This document shows, in pieces, positions 6,976 through 15,188 of a DNA stretch of 25,779 nt. Position numbers and translations under genes: made by a program. Position 1 is the stretch's first letter, and every line of letters starts with the position of its first letter. Under the pieces are notes generated by a model. The model was not told where the DNA came from and ran no database searches. It saw nothing but the letters and a program-made list of their open reading frames with translations. Origin of the DNA: CAZIUL01 sp964542475 (GTDB lineage Bacteria; Planctomycetota; B15-G4; CAYZWU01); NCBI GenBank assembly GCA_964542475.1, contig CAZIUL010000058.1, positions 1-25,779 on the forward strand, in the 5' to 3' direction.

Positions 6976-9312
6976 TCAGAAGCCGGAGCCCGGCTTCTCC
7001 CACTTGTCATCCACATCCCATTCATCCGGCGACGGCTCTCCCGTTCTCAGGCGGATCGTTCGTTCAAAGCAGTAGCGATCCTTGTGCCCCAGGTTGAATG
7101 CCAGGTTGGCGTCGGTCACCTCCTCGAAGAGGAAATAGTGCTGACCCTTGAAGGTGATCCTCAGGAGCGCCACGGCATTGGACCAGCCGAAGGTGTGGAC
7201 GATCTTTCCATTGGCTGACCAGAGCGTCCTGTCAAAGGGCACGCAGCCGTTCTCATCGGCCTTCTTCTTCAGGCTGGGATCTACCATGAACTGCTTGGCA
7301 TACCAGCTTTTCCCTGTTCCCTCGGCCCTGTAGACCCACACGTCGGCACCTGCTAGGGGCTCCCCGTCCTTGCTCGAAAAGCGATAGACAAGCTTCCCGG
7401 GAATGTCCTGGAGAAACTCGCCGATCGTTGAGGGGGCGTTGCAGTTTCCGCCCCTGGCCCTCTTGCCGCGAACCCGGTTCCAGCACATGGCCTCAAAAAC
7501 GCTCCAGGCCCAGTAGTTGCCGCCCATCTGTCCCTTGTACTTGCGCCAGTGCTGGATGTCCTCCTCGATCGGCATGTAGCGGCCCAGGATGAAGCCTTTC
7601 TCGTCCCGGATCGGGATGGCCCTCTCGGCGGGATTATCGCCGATCCCCGAGTGAACATTGAAGCCGTAGGCATCCACGAGGTAGCGGGCATGGGCCATTT
7701 CGTGTATGTAACCGAGACCGCACCAGAAGGGCGGATCCATCCTTTCGTTCCGGATATCGCCCCGCTCGAAGGCCTGGAGCGCCTTCTCCGGCGACCACCA
7801 GTGATCGAGAGGAAGCTCGGATCCCGGTTTGATGTCAATCGATTCATGCCCCCATGTCATGTCCACGCTCCTGTCGCCCAGGTCAGGGTTGTTGGAGGGG
7901 ATGCCGCCCTTCAATGGAAGGGCGAAATCCGGCACGATCTTCAGGCGGTCCAGGCGCACACGTTCCTCGATCCCCCTGGGATAGCTCCCGGACAGGGCTT
8001 TCTCGAACATCAGGTTCCACTGCCGCATCATGCGTTGCGACCAGCCGGCAAAGCTGTTGGCATCGTGCGTGGGCAGCCTGTGCTGGTGCTCGTGAAAGAA
8101 CTCGAAGAGCGACTGCTCCACCCAGAAGCCCACGGTGATGGCGTCTGTCTGTATGGCTAGGCTGTTGTTCGCAGGCACCAGGTCGGCACAGCCTTCAGGC
8201 GGGAGCAATGTCAACGAAAGGTCGTGTCTGTTGTCATCCCAATTCATGGGAAGGTCAACGAAGGTGGTGTTGTAATCGGGCGGTCCCGGCTGAAGAGTCG
8301 TCTTTCCCTCGAGCAAAAACTCCTCGTCGAGACGCCACTGGAACAGGACATCCACCGGCTCCTCTCCCCAGTTGTAGAGATGGCCTCTCCAGACTACAGG
8401 AGACCCCGGAGCAGGAAGTCCGTCGTTCGGTCCGTCGTAGTCCATGCGCGGCAGACGCTCGATGTACCATATTTCCACATCAGGCATCCGGTTGCTCAGC
8501 TCTCTTGCCGTGCCTTTTAGCCTTATCACTCTGGAGAACTCCTTGAAGCGGACCTCGATCCGCTGGTCGCCGGTGCTCTTCAGCAGGAAGAAACCCTTTC
8601 CATCCCCAAAGGGCTCCACGCCCTGGTCAAGGGGTTCCCATGTTGCCTCGTCGTCGATGTCAATGAGCGCGCCGTTCACAAGGGCCTGGATCTTGAACCA
8701 GAGAACCGTGTTCACCGGTTCCTCGATGATGCCGGTCACCTCATCGAGCCCCTCCCCGGTATGAGCCTTCCGTCTATCCGTTACGCGTTGCACGAGCAGC
8801 TTCTCCAGCCGGCCCTTTCGGCAGAACTGCCACTCGCAGATATGGACATAGTCATCGCCGCTGATTCGCTCCACATGGAGCTTGAAGGCCCTGGCCTTCA
8901 CGGGTTTTTTTAAGAAAAGCTCCACCCTGGCTTCCTGGGAAGCATGATCGATCACAATGCTCCTGCACGATCCTTCATCGCTTTCCAGCTCCTCCAGGCT
9001 GTCCGCGGCAAAGAGGCTGACCGTGTGCTTCTCGTTGATCAGGATCAGGCGGATGTGCTCCACATCGATTGGTTCATGAAACTCAACCATCACAAAGGCC
9101 GGGTTACGGGAAGGGGTTCTCATGAGTGACCGGCTGTCCAGGTCGAAGAGCGCTTCCGGGCCGCCGATGTCACAGTTTGTGGATTTGAGCTTCTTGATGC
9201 TCTCCCTGAGATCCCTGGGTGCATGGAGGTCATCAGCAATCGAGAAGGAAACCGTTACGAGAAGAAAGAAGAGTATGGCATGGAGTGTCTTCATCGTTTG
9301 TTTTTTTTTCAT
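6976..9312 (-). CDS. Secreted multidomain protein with HExxH zincin motif, putative metallopeptidase
   Basis: A 778-residue protein with a signal peptide (KTLHAILFFLLVTVSFSIADD). Residues about 45-165 look like a discoidin/F5-8 C carbohydrate-binding fold (LFDLDSRSL, FVMVEFHEPIDVEHIRLI, ending VHICEWQF). A CARDB-like beta-sandwich region covers about 275-390 (VVWRGHLYNWGEEPVDVLFQW). The catalytic candidate is HEMAHARYLVD at 537-547, which fits HExxHxxxxxD: H537, E538, H541 and perhaps D547 as third zinc ligand, though the usual Gly of HExxHxxGxxD is Tyr. A carboxypeptidase-regulatory-like domain follows (about 645-700). ATG 9312 is used; AGGAG lies 17 bases upstream within a small inverted repeat, and an alternative ATG at 9294 has no site. 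I do not recognise the full-length family; peptidase activity is inference from the motif and export signal. Confidence 0.75.
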   Translation of the reverse strand: MKKKQTMKTLHAILFFLLVTVSFSIADDLHAPRDLRESIKKLKSTNCDIGGPEALFDLDSRSLMRTPSRNPAFVMVEFHEPIDVEHIRLILINEKHTVSLFAADSLEELESDEGSCRSIVIDHASQEARVELFLKKPVKARAFKLHVERISGDDYVHICEWQFCRKGRLEKLLVQRVTDRRKAHTGEGLDEVTGIIEEPVNTVLWFKIQALVNGALIDIDDEATWEPLDQGVEPFGDGKGFFLLKSTGDQRIEVRFKEFSRVIRLKGTARELSNRMPDVEIWYIERLPRMDYDGPNDGLPAPGSPVVWRGHLYNWGEEPVDVLFQWRLDEEFLLEGKTTLQPGPPDYNTTFVDLPMNWDDNRHDLSLTLLPPEGCADLVPANNSLAIQTDAITVGFWVEQSLFEFFHEHQHRLPTHDANSFAGWSQRMMRQWNLMFEKALSGSYPRGIEERVRLDRLKIVPDFALPLKGGIPSNNPDLGDRSVDMTWGHESIDIKPGSELPLDHWWSPEKALQAFERGDIRNERMDPPFWCGLGYIHEMAHARYLVDAYGFNVHSGIGDNPAERAIPIRDEKGFILGRYMPIEEDIQHWRKYKGQMGGNYWAWSVFEAMCWNRVRGKRARGGNCNAPSTIGEFLQDIPGKLVYRFSSKDGEPLAGADVWVYRAEGTGKSWYAKQFMVDPSLKKKADENGCVPFDRTLWSANGKIVHTFGWSNAVALLRITFKGQHYFLFEEVTDANLAFNLGHKDRYCFERTIRLRTGEPSPDEWDVDDKWEKPGSGF

Positions 9313-9531
9313 GAGAGGAGTAAAACTCTCCTGGATCGCTATAAGTTCAGAACTCCTTACACGGTTACACGGGACGGAGAGGCCAAACCTTGATCAGTGA
9401 TTAAGGGGTTACTGCAAGCTTTAATCAAGGCCTGCCCCCTCTCTCCTTGAACAATGGAGGGCGCCGCTCCGTCGGCGCCGTGTACGGAATCAGGATCGAG
9501 ACCGCCCCTCTATCGTTTCGGATTGTTCAAC
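9313..9531. promoter_or_regulatory. Upstream region of the HExxH gene with inverted repeats
   Basis: CCTTGAT at 9388-9394 is matched by ATCAAGG at 9424-9430, and TGATTAA at 9398-9404 by TTAATCA at 9421-9427, giving nested AT-rich inverted repeats about 80-115 bases before the HExxH gene start on the minus strand. They could be an operator or a weak terminator after the PEP synthase gene. No confident promoter was found. Confidence 0.3.
9455..9480. repeat. Palindromic repeat, family A (CTCCGT loop)
   Basis: TGGAG is followed by a perfect 7-bp stem GGCGCCG (9460-9466) / CGGCGCC (9473-9479) around the loop CTCCGT. Bases 9461-9480 are identical in reverse complement to 25760-25779 at the window's end. 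It lies 52 bases past the PEP synthase stop. Confidence 0.8.
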
Positions 9532-11745
9532 TTACAGCAAGATTTTCTTTTCCACTTCCGCCACGAGCAGCCGGGTCTTGACCGCAACATCAGGTGTGAC
9601 CGAAAAGCTGTCAATGCCGCAGTTGACCAGGAACTCGGCAAAGTCCGGGTAGTCCGAAGGTCCCTGGCCGCAGAGTCCGACTTTCTTGCCCATGTCCTTG
9701 CACGTCTCTATCACACCGGCTATGAGCTTTTTTACGGCTTCGTTGCGCTCGTCAAAGAGGTGGGACACCTTGGCTGAATCCCGGTCCAGGCCCAGTGTGG
9801 TCTGGGTCAAATCGTTGGAGCCGATGGAATAGCCGTCGAAATAGGGGAGGAAATCCCGGGCCAGGATCACATTGGACGGGATCTCGCACATCATGAACAC
9901 ATTGGCCTTGACACCCTGGCCATCGATGATGCCCCTGACCTTTTCCGCCTCCTGCGGGGTGCGCACAAAGGGAACCATGACATTGACATTGTCGAGCTCG
10001 AACTCGTTGATCACCTTTTTCATCGCCTGGCATTCCAGCTTGAACGCTTCGGAGTAGTGCTCGTCATAGTAGCGCGAAGCACCGCGCCAGCCGATCATGG
10101 GGTTCTCCTCCTTTGGCTCGAAAGCTTTGCCGCCGGTGAGGTTGGCATACTCATTGGACTTGAAATCCGAGAACCGGAAGATCACTGGTTCGGGATAGAA
10201 CGCGGCCGCTATCCGGCTCACCCCTGAAACCAGGCGGTCCACAAAAAACTCCTCCTTGCCGAGTTTTAGCAGGTAGAGGGGATGCTGGCCGATATGAGAG
10301 GCAATGATGAACTCGATCCGCGCCAGGCCCACGCCGTCATTGGGCAGCTTGGCAGCGGCCATGGCTTTTTCCGGGGAGCCGACATTGAGCATGATCTTGG
10401 TCTTCGTCTCCGGGATATTGTCAAGGTTGATCTCTTCCACGTCATACTTGGGGTACCCCCTGAACACCGTGCCCTGTTCGCCTTCCACGCAGCTCACCGT
10501 GACCTCGGTGCCCTTGGTGATCGACTTGGTGCCGGATTCGGTGCCCACCACGCAGGGAATGCCCATTTCACGGGCCACGATGGCTGCATGGCAGGTCCGC
10601 CCCCCAAGGTCGGTAACGATGCCGGAGGCCCTCCTCATGATCGGTTCCCAGTCGGGGTCGGTCATGACGGTGACCAGAACCTGCCCCTCCTTGAACGAAT
10701 CGATTTCACTCACATCGTTGAGCACGGTAACCTCGCCGGCGCCGATCTTCATGCCCACGGGCCGCCCCTTGGCAAGGACTTCATAGTCCCCCTTGTTGTC
10801 GACAAAGAAAAAACGTTTGTAGGAGATCTCCTGGGAGTGGATGGTTTCCGGGCGCGCCTGCAGGATGTAGAGCTGCTTGGATTCGCCATCCATGGCCCAT
10901 TCGATGTCCATGTAGAGGCGGCGGCCGTATTTGGTGCTGTAGTGGTCCTCAATGGCGATTGCCTGCCTGGCCAGATCCGAATATTGCTCGTTATTCAGCA
11001 GTTTGAGCGGGTTCTGGACCACCTTGAACGAGTTGCGCAGCACATAGACCTCGTCCGGTTTTACCTCGCCCTGGACAATGGCTTCGCCCAGGCCCTTGTG
11101 CGGGGTGATGAGGATGAAGTTCTCATTCCCTGTCTCGGTGTCAATGGTGAACATGACCCCGCTCACCCCGTCCCAGTCCGCTCTCACCATCTTCTGCACC
11201 GCGACAGAGAGTGAAACTTCCTCCTCGGGAAACTTGTTCTCGTACCGGTAGCTCATGGCCCGGGCGGTATACAGGGAAGAGAAGCATTTCTTGATCTTGT
11301 TGAAGAGGTTTTCCAGGCTGGACACATTCAGGTAGGTGTCCTGCTGTCCGGCAAAGCTGGCCTCGGGAAGATCCTCTGCGGTGGCCGAGGAACGGACCGC
11401 CACATTGCGGTTGGAGCCCATTTTCTCGAAGGCGTGGGCGATTTCAAACTCGAAGCCGTTGTCGAACTCGAGCTCTTCGATGGCTGATCGAATCTCTTTT
11501 GAAGTCCTTTCCAGCAGCCTTACATCTTGAAAGCGGTTGTCTTTGAGCGCTTTGATTTTATCCGCAATAGTCACCCTCAACGGGGTTATGAACTTATCGA
11601 ATGCATGGGTTGTGATGGCAAAGCCGTCCGGCACCTGTACACGATCGAGTTTGATCAGTTCTCCCAGGGAAGCGGCCTTGCCGCCCACTTGTGGAAGATC
11701 ATTGAATCCGATCTCCTCGAACCAGATGATGTTTTGTTTCGACAT
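9532..11745 (-). CDS. ppsA: Phosphoenolpyruvate synthase (pyruvate, water dikinase)
   Basis: The 737-residue product converts pyruvate, ATP and water to phosphoenolpyruvate, AMP and phosphate, the gluconeogenic step from pyruvate, in the cytoplasm. The three domains are in order: N-terminal ATP-grasp-like domain (about 1-330, with GGKAASLGEL and VRSSATAEDLPEASFAGQQ), the swivelling phosphohistidine domain with H386 in GGRTCHAAIVAREMGIP, and the C-terminal PEP-binding barrel with GLARIEFIIASHIGQHPL, GSNDLTQTTLGLDRD and the catalytic C692 in GLCGQGPSDYPDF. The barrel signatures favour PpsA over pyruvate phosphate dikinase, which is longer. It is a little shorter than the roughly 790-residue E. 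coli enzyme. ATG 11745 has GAGG five bases upstream. It is divergent from the propeller gene and has no metabolic partner beside it. Confidence 0.95.
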   Translation of the reverse strand: MSKQNIIWFEEIGFNDLPQVGGKAASLGELIKLDRVQVPDGFAITTHAFDKFITPLRVTIADKIKALKDNRFQDVRLLERTSKEIRSAIEELEFDNGFEFEIAHAFEKMGSNRNVAVRSSATAEDLPEASFAGQQDTYLNVSSLENLFNKIKKCFSSLYTARAMSYRYENKFPEEEVSLSVAVQKMVRADWDGVSGVMFTIDTETGNENFILITPHKGLGEAIVQGEVKPDEVYVLRNSFKVVQNPLKLLNNEQYSDLARQAIAIEDHYSTKYGRRLYMDIEWAMDGESKQLYILQARPETIHSQEISYKRFFFVDNKGDYEVLAKGRPVGMKIGAGEVTVLNDVSEIDSFKEGQVLVTVMTDPDWEPIMRRASGIVTDLGGRTCHAAIVAREMGIPCVVGTESGTKSITKGTEVTVSCVEGEQGTVFRGYPKYDVEEINLDNIPETKTKIMLNVGSPEKAMAAAKLPNDGVGLARIEFIIASHIGQHPLYLLKLGKEEFFVDRLVSGVSRIAAAFYPEPVIFRFSDFKSNEYANLTGGKAFEPKEENPMIGWRGASRYYDEHYSEAFKLECQAMKKVINEFELDNVNVMVPFVRTPQEAEKVRGIIDGQGVKANVFMMCEIPSNVILARDFLPYFDGYSIGSNDLTQTTLGLDRDSAKVSHLFDERNEAVKKLIAGVIETCKDMGKKVGLCGQGPSDYPDFAEFLVNCGIDSFSVTPDVAVKTRLLVAEVEKKILL

Positions 11746-12087
11746 GGGGACCTCATTTGTAGCGCTTGATGTAATGACGCGGATCGAATTGAAACACGGA
11801 GACTGAGCATGTAAAAGGAAAGCGATTCGAATAGAAGGCGGTTTTCATTGGAATCAGGCCTATTAAGAGAACAAGAAAGCCGAATCTTATAGCTTCTTCG
11901 GATAAGATGTGGTGAATGTGGTGAAAAACCCGTTTTATAGAAATGAATTTTATATGAGGGCATCGATCCCGGCCTACTGGAAGCCCCTTGCGCCCGATTT
12001 GGACTTGACTCAATCGGCCGAATCAGTTAAACTCAGGCAGTTAAAAAGCACCTGCCTGATGTTCAGTCCATTCGGAAGGTATCTACC
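11746..12087. other. Divergent promoter region between ppsA and the propeller gene
   Basis: No gene is supported here. The region contains a perfect ATCTTAT / ATAAGAT inverted repeat (11884-11908), which lies over a TATAAG-like -10 reading toward ppsA, and a plus-strand promoter with a palindrome at 12005-12033. Confidence 0.5.
12005..12033 (+). promoter_or_regulatory. Predicted promoter and overlapping operator-like palindrome
   Basis: TTGACT (12005-12010) and TAAACT (12028-12033) are 17 bases apart. Bases 12005-12030 also form an imperfect 26-bp palindrome: ten of thirteen positions pair, with TTGACT and AGTTAA as outer arms and TCGGCCGA at the centre. A dimeric regulator bound here would cover the -35 box and spacer of the propeller gene's promoter. 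Confidence 0.4.
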
Positions 12088-14949
12088 ATGCACAGCGTTA
12101 AAGAGAGAAACTCAACCACCGTTATCTGCCTGGCTTTTTTTGTTCTGGTGACAGTTTTTTGCTCCCTTTTTCTGTTCGAGGCGACACTGGACCGCGCGCT
12201 TGACTACGAAGCTGTTCTTGCTGCGCACGGATCGTCTTCTTCCGCGTCGTGCGTCCGATGCCACAACAGCGAATCGCCCGGTGTTTCCGGAGAAGCGATG
12301 AAATCCGCGCACGCGGGTCTTGATAAACGGTGCGAGGGACAGGTGTCCCGCGCGCATGGCACGGAGGAGCACCATTACTCCATGGCTCGCGGGGACGGGC
12401 TTGTTCCGCGCGCGCCGAACCCATGGTTTTTTCTGGAGCGCGCATACCCTTACGGCCGCATTCCCCTTGATCGCTGGCACGAGGCCGGGAAACAGGCGGC
12501 GGCGCTCCGGTCCAAGGCAGCGGGATCGCGCGCAGCAGCATGGACGCAATGCGGTCCCACAAACATCGGCGGCCGCATTTCCGACATCGCGGTTGACCAG
12601 ACGAACAACGACATCGTGTACGCGGGGGCTGCCGAGGGCGGTGTCTTGAGGAGCATGGATGCGGGCCAGACATGGACGCCTGTCTCGGATGACCTTCCCT
12701 CCATCGCGATCGGCGCGCTCGCCATCGATCCGAGCGATCAAAACGTGATCTACGCGGGCACCGGCGAGGTGAACCCGGGCGGGGGCAGCGTGGCCTACGG
12801 CGGTGCCGGACTTTTCAGGTCGGCTGACCAGGGCGAAAACTGGGATTTCATCGGGCTCGAAAACAGCGGGTCGATAGGGCGCATCCGCATCGATCCGAAC
12901 GATCCGGACAGGATCTTTGTCGCGGTCATGGGCTACCTCTGGGAGAACAACCCGGAGCGCGGTGTGTACAGGACAACAGACGGCGGCGACACCTGGGAGA
13001 GGGTGCTGTACGTGAACGACTCCACCGGATGCGTCGACCTGATTATGCGTCCGGACGATACGGACGTGCTGTACGCTGCCATGTGGCAGAGGGTGCGCCG
13101 CCCGGAGTACTATGACTACGGCGGACCAAACTGCGCAGTGCACAGGTCGGTTGACGGGGGCGACACATGGAGCATCGCGGCGGGCGGGCTGCCGGCGCCT
13201 TCCGGCAACAGCGGGCGGATCGGCCTGAGCCTCTGCCAATCACAGCCTGACGTGATGCACGTGATCTACGCGGACAGGATCGGCTATTTCGACGGGCTCT
13301 ACCGCTCCACCGACGGGGGGTACGCCTGGACCCAGACCAACGACTCCTCGCTCTCATACGTTTACGCGTCGTACGGGTGGTGGTTCGGCAACGTGCGCAC
13401 CCACCCCGAGGACCCGGGCATAATCTACGTGCTCGGGTTGACCTTCTACAGGAGCACAAACGGTGGAGCATCGTATCAAGATGCGAGCGACGGGATGCAT
13501 GTGGATCATCACGGGCTCGATTTCGGCCCGGCCCCGAGGCCGCTCGCGCTCTACAACGGCAACGACGGCGGGGTGTACCGCTCCACAGACAACGGGGCCG
13601 ACTGGACCAAGCTGTACGATCTTCCTGTAACCCAGGTTTACAGGGTTGCGCTCGACGAGAGCAACCCTGACGCGCTCTACTGCGGCACGCAGGATAACGG
13701 CACCTGCCGCACGCTGACAGGCAATCTGGACGACTGGGACGGGATCTACGGGGGCGACGGATTCCAGCCGCTCGTGCACCCGACCAACTCGAACAAGATC
13801 TGGGCCCAGTACCAGTACGGGAGCCTTGCCTACTCAGGCAACGGGGGGTACGGCTGGCAGGGCGCGACAAGCGGGATCGGCTACAATGACCGCAAGAACT
13901 GGAACTCGCCGCTCATCCAGGACCCGACCGATGCGGATGTAAGATACTTTGCCACGCAGAAGGTATACAAGAGCACGGGCAACACGAGCTGGACCGCGAT
14001 CAGCCCCGACCTGACCGGAGGCATCCACCAGGGCAACCAGGGGCAGGTCAACGGAACGCTGACAACGCTCGCGGTCTCCCCGCTTGACGGGAGTGTGATC
14101 TGGTCCGGAAGCGATGACGGGTACGTACACGTTACCGAGAACAGCGGCGGGTCCTGGAGCGATGTGTCAAGCGGGCTTCCTGACAGGTGGATCACGTCGG
14201 TCAGGGCTGACGCAGGCGACCGGGAGACGGCGTACGTGACGGTTTCAGGGTTCCGCTGGGCGGAGCCGATGCCACGCGTGTACAGGACAGACGATCTCGG
14301 GAGCACCTGGGTGTCCATATCAGGCAACCTTCCTGATGCGCCTGTAAACGACATCATCCCGGACCCGGACCATGCGATGCGCTATTTCGTGGCAACGGAT
14401 GTCGGCGTGTTCGACACGGTGGATGGCGGCCAAACATGGAGCCTGCTCGGCCAGGGCCTTCCAAACGTTGTGGTGACATCGCTTGCGCTCAACGAATCGA
14501 ACGGCAAGCTTTTCGCCGGAACGTACGGCCGCAGCTTCTTCTCGTGCCAGATCAATGACGAGCTGGGCTCGTTCACGAAGTACGGCTCCGGGCTTGCGGG
14601 CTCGGCAGGGTATGTGCCTGATCTCAGCGGCTCGGGCGATCTGATCTACGGCGAAGAGATCACAATAGAGCTCAAAGACGGACTCGGGGGCACGAACGGA
14701 GTGATCTTTGCCGGGCTCAGCCAGGCGAGCCTGCCGTGTATGGGCGGGACACTCCTGGTTTTCCCGATAGCCGCCACTTTTCCGGTTGTGCTGGGCGGAA
14801 CTCCCGGGGCGCCGGGAAGCGGTTATCTCGATTTAAAAACCACACCGTACATCACAGGCCTGTCGATCAACATCCAGGTTCTGTTAGCGGATCCCGGGGC
14901 ACCGAACGGGGTTTCCATGTCCAACGGTTTGGAGATCGAGTTCCCGTAG
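12088..14949 (+). CDS. Exported Asp-box (BNR/VPS10-like) beta-propeller protein with one CxxCH motif
   Basis: A 953-residue protein; ATG 12088 follows GGAAGG. An N-terminal hydrophobic segment (about 11-32, ICLAFFVLVTVFCSLFLF) exports or anchors it. C55-V-R-C58-H59 fits a c-type haem attachment site, followed by H73 (SAH) as a possible distal ligand; no other CxxCH is present. From about 150 to 820 there are at least ten Asp-box repeats of the form S/T-x-D-x-G-x-x-W, for example RSMDAGQTW, RTTDGGDTW, RSVDGGDTW and DTVDGGQTW, typical of sortilin/VPS10-like and sialidase-like propellers. The sialidase Arg triad is not evident, so I do not call a glycosidase. The last 125 residues form a separate module ending SNGLEIEFP. 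Function is unknown; surface binding or electron transfer are possible. Confidence 0.82.
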   Translation: MHSVKERNSTTVICLAFFVLVTVFCSLFLFEATLDRALDYEAVLAAHGSSSSASCVRCHNSESPGVSGEAMKSAHAGLDKRCEGQVSRAHGTEEHHYSMARGDGLVPRAPNPWFFLERAYPYGRIPLDRWHEAGKQAAALRSKAAGSRAAAWTQCGPTNIGGRISDIAVDQTNNDIVYAGAAEGGVLRSMDAGQTWTPVSDDLPSIAIGALAIDPSDQNVIYAGTGEVNPGGGSVAYGGAGLFRSADQGENWDFIGLENSGSIGRIRIDPNDPDRIFVAVMGYLWENNPERGVYRTTDGGDTWERVLYVNDSTGCVDLIMRPDDTDVLYAAMWQRVRRPEYYDYGGPNCAVHRSVDGGDTWSIAAGGLPAPSGNSGRIGLSLCQSQPDVMHVIYADRIGYFDGLYRSTDGGYAWTQTNDSSLSYVYASYGWWFGNVRTHPEDPGIIYVLGLTFYRSTNGGASYQDASDGMHVDHHGLDFGPAPRPLALYNGNDGGVYRSTDNGADWTKLYDLPVTQVYRVALDESNPDALYCGTQDNGTCRTLTGNLDDWDGIYGGDGFQPLVHPTNSNKIWAQYQYGSLAYSGNGGYGWQGATSGIGYNDRKNWNSPLIQDPTDADVRYFATQKVYKSTGNTSWTAISPDLTGGIHQGNQGQVNGTLTTLAVSPLDGSVIWSGSDDGYVHVTENSGGSWSDVSSGLPDRWITSVRADAGDRETAYVTVSGFRWAEPMPRVYRTDDLGSTWVSISGNLPDAPVNDIIPDPDHAMRYFVATDVGVFDTVDGGQTWSLLGQGLPNVVVTSLALNESNGKLFAGTYGRSFFSCQINDELGSFTKYGSGLAGSAGYVPDLSGSGDLIYGEEITIELKDGLGGTNGVIFAGLSQASLPCMGGTLLVFPIAATFPVVLGGTPGAPGSGYLDLKTTPYITGLSINIQVLLADPGAPNGVSMSNGLEIEFP

Positions 14950-14974
14950 GGGCGCACCTCCGTGTGCGCCCTCC
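14949..14974. repeat. Palindromic repeat, family A, directly after the propeller gene
   Basis: A perfect 8-bp stem GGGCGCAC (14950-14957) / GTGCGCCC (14964-14971) around CTCCGT, beginning at the last base of the stop codon and ending in TCCA. Its reverse complement matches the copy at 15771-15796 at 24 of 26 bases. It could act as a transcription end structure but lacks a T run. Confidence 0.8.
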
Positions 14975-14995
14975 ATTATTCAACCGGTGCCTGGA

Positions 14996-15031
14996 GTTTC
15001 CCCTGGAGGGCGGCACTCTGTTGCCGCCTCT
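14996..15031. repeat. Palindromic repeat, family A, left flank of the assembly gap
   Basis: A 36-base unit containing stem GGCGGCA (15009-15015) / TGCCGCC (15022-15028) with loop CTCTGT. The same 36 bases recur exactly at 15132-15167 across the gap, and 28 of them recur at 25725-25752. Confidence 0.9.
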
Positions 15032-15131
15032 NNNNNNNNNNNNNNNNNNNNNNNNNNNNNNNNNNNNNNNNNNNNNNNNNNNNNNNNNNNNNNNNNNNNN
15101 NNNNNNNNNNNNNNNNNNNNNNNNNNNNNNN
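15032..15131. other. Assembly gap of 100 N
   Basis: Exactly 100 unknown bases, the conventional size for a scaffold gap of unknown length. Both edges are the same 36-base repeat, so the break was caused by the repeat or marks two contigs that simply overlap. Confidence 0.98.
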
Positions 15132-15167
15132 GTTTCCCCTGGAGGGCGGCACTCTGTTGCCGCCTCT
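15132..15167. repeat. Palindromic repeat, family A, right flank of the assembly gap
   Basis: Identical to 14996-15031: stem GGCGGCA (15045-15051) / TGCCGCC (15058-15064), loop CTCTGT, followed by TCTTCTCTTCC, a pyrimidine run that is also nearly shared by the copy at 25725. Confidence 0.9.
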
Positions 15168-15188
15168 TCTCTTCCCCGAATATACCCG

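Noticed and set aside
10282..11214. 310-codon plus-strand frame inside ppsA
   Set aside because: Antisense shadow of a clearly conserved enzyme; rich in His/Asp/Gly/Leu with no coherent domain.
11655..11963. Small minus-strand frames in the ppsA-propeller spacer
   Set aside because: They overlap the ppsA start region in another frame, lack ribosome sites and look like random AT-rich translation.
12112..13239. 375-codon minus-strand frame opposite the propeller gene
   Set aside because: Composition reflects repeated Asp-box codons read backwards; no start signal or domain.
14996..15167. CRISPR array at the identical repeats beside the gap
   Set aside because: Only two copies are visible, both contain an internal perfect hairpin shared with other spacers, no unique spacers can be seen and no cas gene is present.
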